64,000 nt of DNA from LMUY01 sp965199005 (lineage in GTDB: Bacteria; Pseudomonadota; Alphaproteobacteria; Acetobacterales; Acetobacteraceae). Each line of letters opens with the position of its first letter. Positions within the stretch are counted from its first letter, which is position 1. Below the pieces are notes generated by a model. The model did no database searches. It was not told where the DNA came from and worked only from the letters and a program-made list of their open reading frames with translations. Positions 62,304 to 64,000 of the stretch are shown in pieces. The DNA lies in NCBI GenBank assembly GCA_965199005.1, contig CBDAQK010000001.1, positions 2,170,001 through 2,234,000 on the forward strand. Reading direction: 5' to 3'. Both the position numbers and the translations under genes were made by a program.

Positions 62304-63737
62304 ATGACAGCCACCAACCTCATCGGTGCCGATCTGACGGTCCACGAAGGAACTGACGGCTGGCTTTTCCTCGACAAGGCCGGACCAAATATGTTGCGGG
62401 ACATGATGGCCGATGCCTCCGAATGGCATCGCACACATCTGCCTCGGCACATTGCCAACTATGCCGCCCGCCATCAGCGCGTCACTGACCGAGGGCTGCC
62501 GTTCGTGGTTGTTTTTCCTCCAGAAAAATCAGGAATATACCGCGAATATCTTCCGCAAGGTTGGACTGTCGCCATACCAACTCCAGCGGAAGTGCTCGCC
62601 AAGGCCCTGCAAGGCAGAGGTGTTGCTGCGATTTGCCCTTCCGAACTCTTTCGGGCCGCCAAGGGGCCTCTTGATCTATATGAACGTACCGACTCCCACT
62701 GGAGTTCTTGGGGAGCCTATCTCTGCTATTGCGAAATCATGAAGGAACTAGGCCCACAATATTTAGATCGCGTCATCGCCTGGACCTCCGTCAGTTTGCA
62801 GTTCCGGCTCGGCTACGGAGATCTCGCCGTGCATGTTCCGTCAGAACCTAAGCGTCACCTCCAGTCAGTGGAAATACCCAGCATCCCAGTGAAGCAAGTC
62901 GAGCGCTCGTTCGATATGCGGGATCAGGTTGTGCGACGCGTCACGTGCGAACAGGGAATAGGGAGGGCCTTGATTGTGCGCGATTCCTTTACGACTGCGC
63001 TCGCTCCCTTTTTCGAACGCACGTTTGCAGAGACGGTTCTGCTTGCACCTTCGCCGGCCCTACTCGACAGCGCGATTGACACATTTCAGCCCGATCTTGT
63101 GATCTTGGAAGTCGCAGAGCGCGGCCTGCTTCATCATGAAGAGGCGTTTGCCGACTGGTCCGCCCGAACCTTCGATCAAGAGCATCGAGAAAATGCGCTC
63201 AACCCCAAAGCAGGTCGCCTGCAAACGGAAGCAGTGCGCAGCATCATCGCTGGTAAATGCGACGAGGCGATAAGTCTTACTGCTGTCGCGATGGCGCTCG
63301 AGGGCAATCCTTATCGCGTCTACAATTTGGCATGGGCTCTGCGTAGTCAAAACAAGCCCGGTCTATGCCGGCAGCTCTTGGGGGCGCTCCCTATGGAACA
63401 TAGAAACCGTTTCACCCATTATTTCGACGCGATGTGCGCATTCGACCTTGGGCAAATCCCCGACGCGCGCGCCGCGATGGACAGGGCGTTAGCAGAGCAG
63501 CCAAATAATGCGATGTATCTAACAATGAGCGGCGAGTTTGCGTTCATGGTTGGTGATTACGAGCAAGCGGTCGCGGCACTACAAAAAGCGGCGCGATATG
63601 CCCCGCTTGCTGAGCGCGCCTGGCTTCGCCTAGCCGACGCCTACCGGGCGCTCGACCAACCGGACCAAGCGGCGCAGGTCGTTGCTACGGCACGAGACAT
63701 TTTCGGGCCGTCGTTTTCATCTGGGGCAGAATCATAA
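62304..63737 (+). CDS. AlgX/AlgJ-like SGNH hydrolase domain with TPR-like tail
   Basis: This 477-residue protein begins 'VHEGTDGWLFLDKAG', the entry motif of AlgJ/AlgX SGNH proteins, then 'FVVVFPPEKSGIYREYLP', 'YERTDSHWSSWGAY' with the catalytic Asp130/His132 pair and 'LIVRDSFTTALAPFFERTF' with candidate nucleophile Ser228. After residue ~315 the chain changes to helical repeats ('AALQKAARYAPLAERAWLRL', 'LADAYRALDQPDQAAQVV'), a TPR-like region. AlgX/AlgJ proteins add acetyl groups to exopolysaccharide in the periplasm. No signal peptide is seen here, so it may act in the cytoplasm. ATG 62304 was chosen over the frame opening at 62247. It lies 136 bases after the methyltransferase gene, with which it shares AT-rich composition. 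Confidence 0.78.
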   Translation: MTATNLIGADLTVHEGTDGWLFLDKAGPNMLRDMMADASEWHRTHLPRHIANYAARHQRVTDRGLPFVVVFPPEKSGIYREYLPQGWTVAIPTPAEVLAKALQGRGVAAICPSELFRAAKGPLDLYERTDSHWSSWGAYLCYCEIMKELGPQYLDRVIAWTSVSLQFRLGYGDLAVHVPSEPKRHLQSVEIPSIPVKQVERSFDMRDQVVRRVTCEQGIGRALIVRDSFTTALAPFFERTFAETVLLAPSPALLDSAIDTFQPDLVILEVAERGLLHHEEAFADWSARTFDQEHRENALNPKAGRLQTEAVRSIIAGKCDEAISLTAVAMALEGNPYRVYNLAWALRSQNKPGLCRQLLGALPMEHRNRFTHYFDAMCAFDLGQIPDARAAMDRALAEQPNNAMYLTMSGEFAFMVGDYEQAVAALQKAARYAPLAERAWLRLADAYRALDQPDQAAQVVATARDIFGPSFSSGAES

Positions 63738-64000
63738 CTAATGTTTGGTGGGTCTCTCACTACAGTCAGCCACACCCTGACGGAGAACGGCTAGCGGCGG
63801 TCGAGCGGTTTGCCGAAGCGAACACGGCGCATATCGAGGCCTATTTCTCCGGCATGGAGGCCATTGATGCGCTCGACTTGCCGAGGGCGGAGGCGGTAGC
63901 GACAAGGCAAGAAGACCCCAGACATGGTCCTCGTGACGTGCCTATCGAAAGAACGTAGAATGAACATTAAGCCAAAATCGAGCCTCTGCCCTGGTGTTTT
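63738..64000 (+). other. Window end, possible gene remnant
   Basis: No complete gene is visible. One plus-strand frame is open from inside the preceding gene to a TAG near 63,957 and reads 'SQPHPDGERLAAVERFAEAN' and 'AYFSGMEAIDALDLPRAEA', which looks protein-like but has no start codon in a sensible place. It may be the tail of a disrupted gene. Evidence is weak. Confidence 0.3.

Overview
The window is high-GC DNA that reads as an alphaproteobacterium, most likely Acetobacteraceae or a close Rhodospirillales relative. The evidence is an RNase E with a large acidic insertion in its S1 domain, an IalB-family protein, a Hint-domain protein of the type common in acetic-acid-bacterial genomes, and the gene run rne / amidase / mrcA / prfB. 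These assignments come from reading the proteins; no database search was possible.

Region 1 (1-16.9 kb) is mostly housekeeping: the end of a DsbA-like gene, a peptide/nickel-type ABC binding protein with one permease, hslVU, rne on the minus strand, a cell-wall amidase, mrcA (PBP1A), prfB with its programmed +1 frameshift, a DUF72 gene, a CsbD-like gene, a PqiB-like MCE protein and a GNAT acetyltransferase.

Region 2 (16.9-37.6 kb) is metabolic and sensory. A thiamine-diphosphate enzyme is divergent from a complete five-gene Liv-type ABC transporter, followed by a cysteine hydrolase, a response regulator/histidine kinase pair with a DegP protease, IalB, a glycosyltransferase, a chemoreceptor preceded by a small unknown protein, a molbindin and a molybdopterin-fold fragment, trmO, an amidohydrolase, a SOUL lipoprotein, and a module of FAD oxidase, RutA-like monooxygenase and N-carbamoylsarcosine-amidase-like hydrolase that looks catabolic.

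Region 3 (37.6-57.4 kb) mixes surface polysaccharide genes (Wza-like exporter, outer-membrane barrel, Wzc-like tyrosine kinase, glycosyltransferase) with argJ, a parvulin and secA. secA carries an apparent one-base deletion near 44,564. The region ends with two chemoreceptors of identical length (685 residues) flanking a small basic protein, an alpha/beta hydrolase, a short-chain dehydrogenase and a possible small membrane protein.

Region 4 (57.5-64 kb) is accessory. It begins exactly where a tRNA-Thr(TGT) gene breaks off after its anticodon loop. About 0.9 kb of weakly coding DNA follows, then a protein joining a DUF1906-like glycoside-hydrolase-like domain to a Hint autoprocessing domain, a small unknown protein, and two visibly more AT-rich genes: a SAM-dependent methyltransferase and an AlgX/AlgJ-like SGNH protein with a TPR-like tail. 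This is the most likely place for undescribed biology in the window, though a misassembly at the tRNA must be excluded first.
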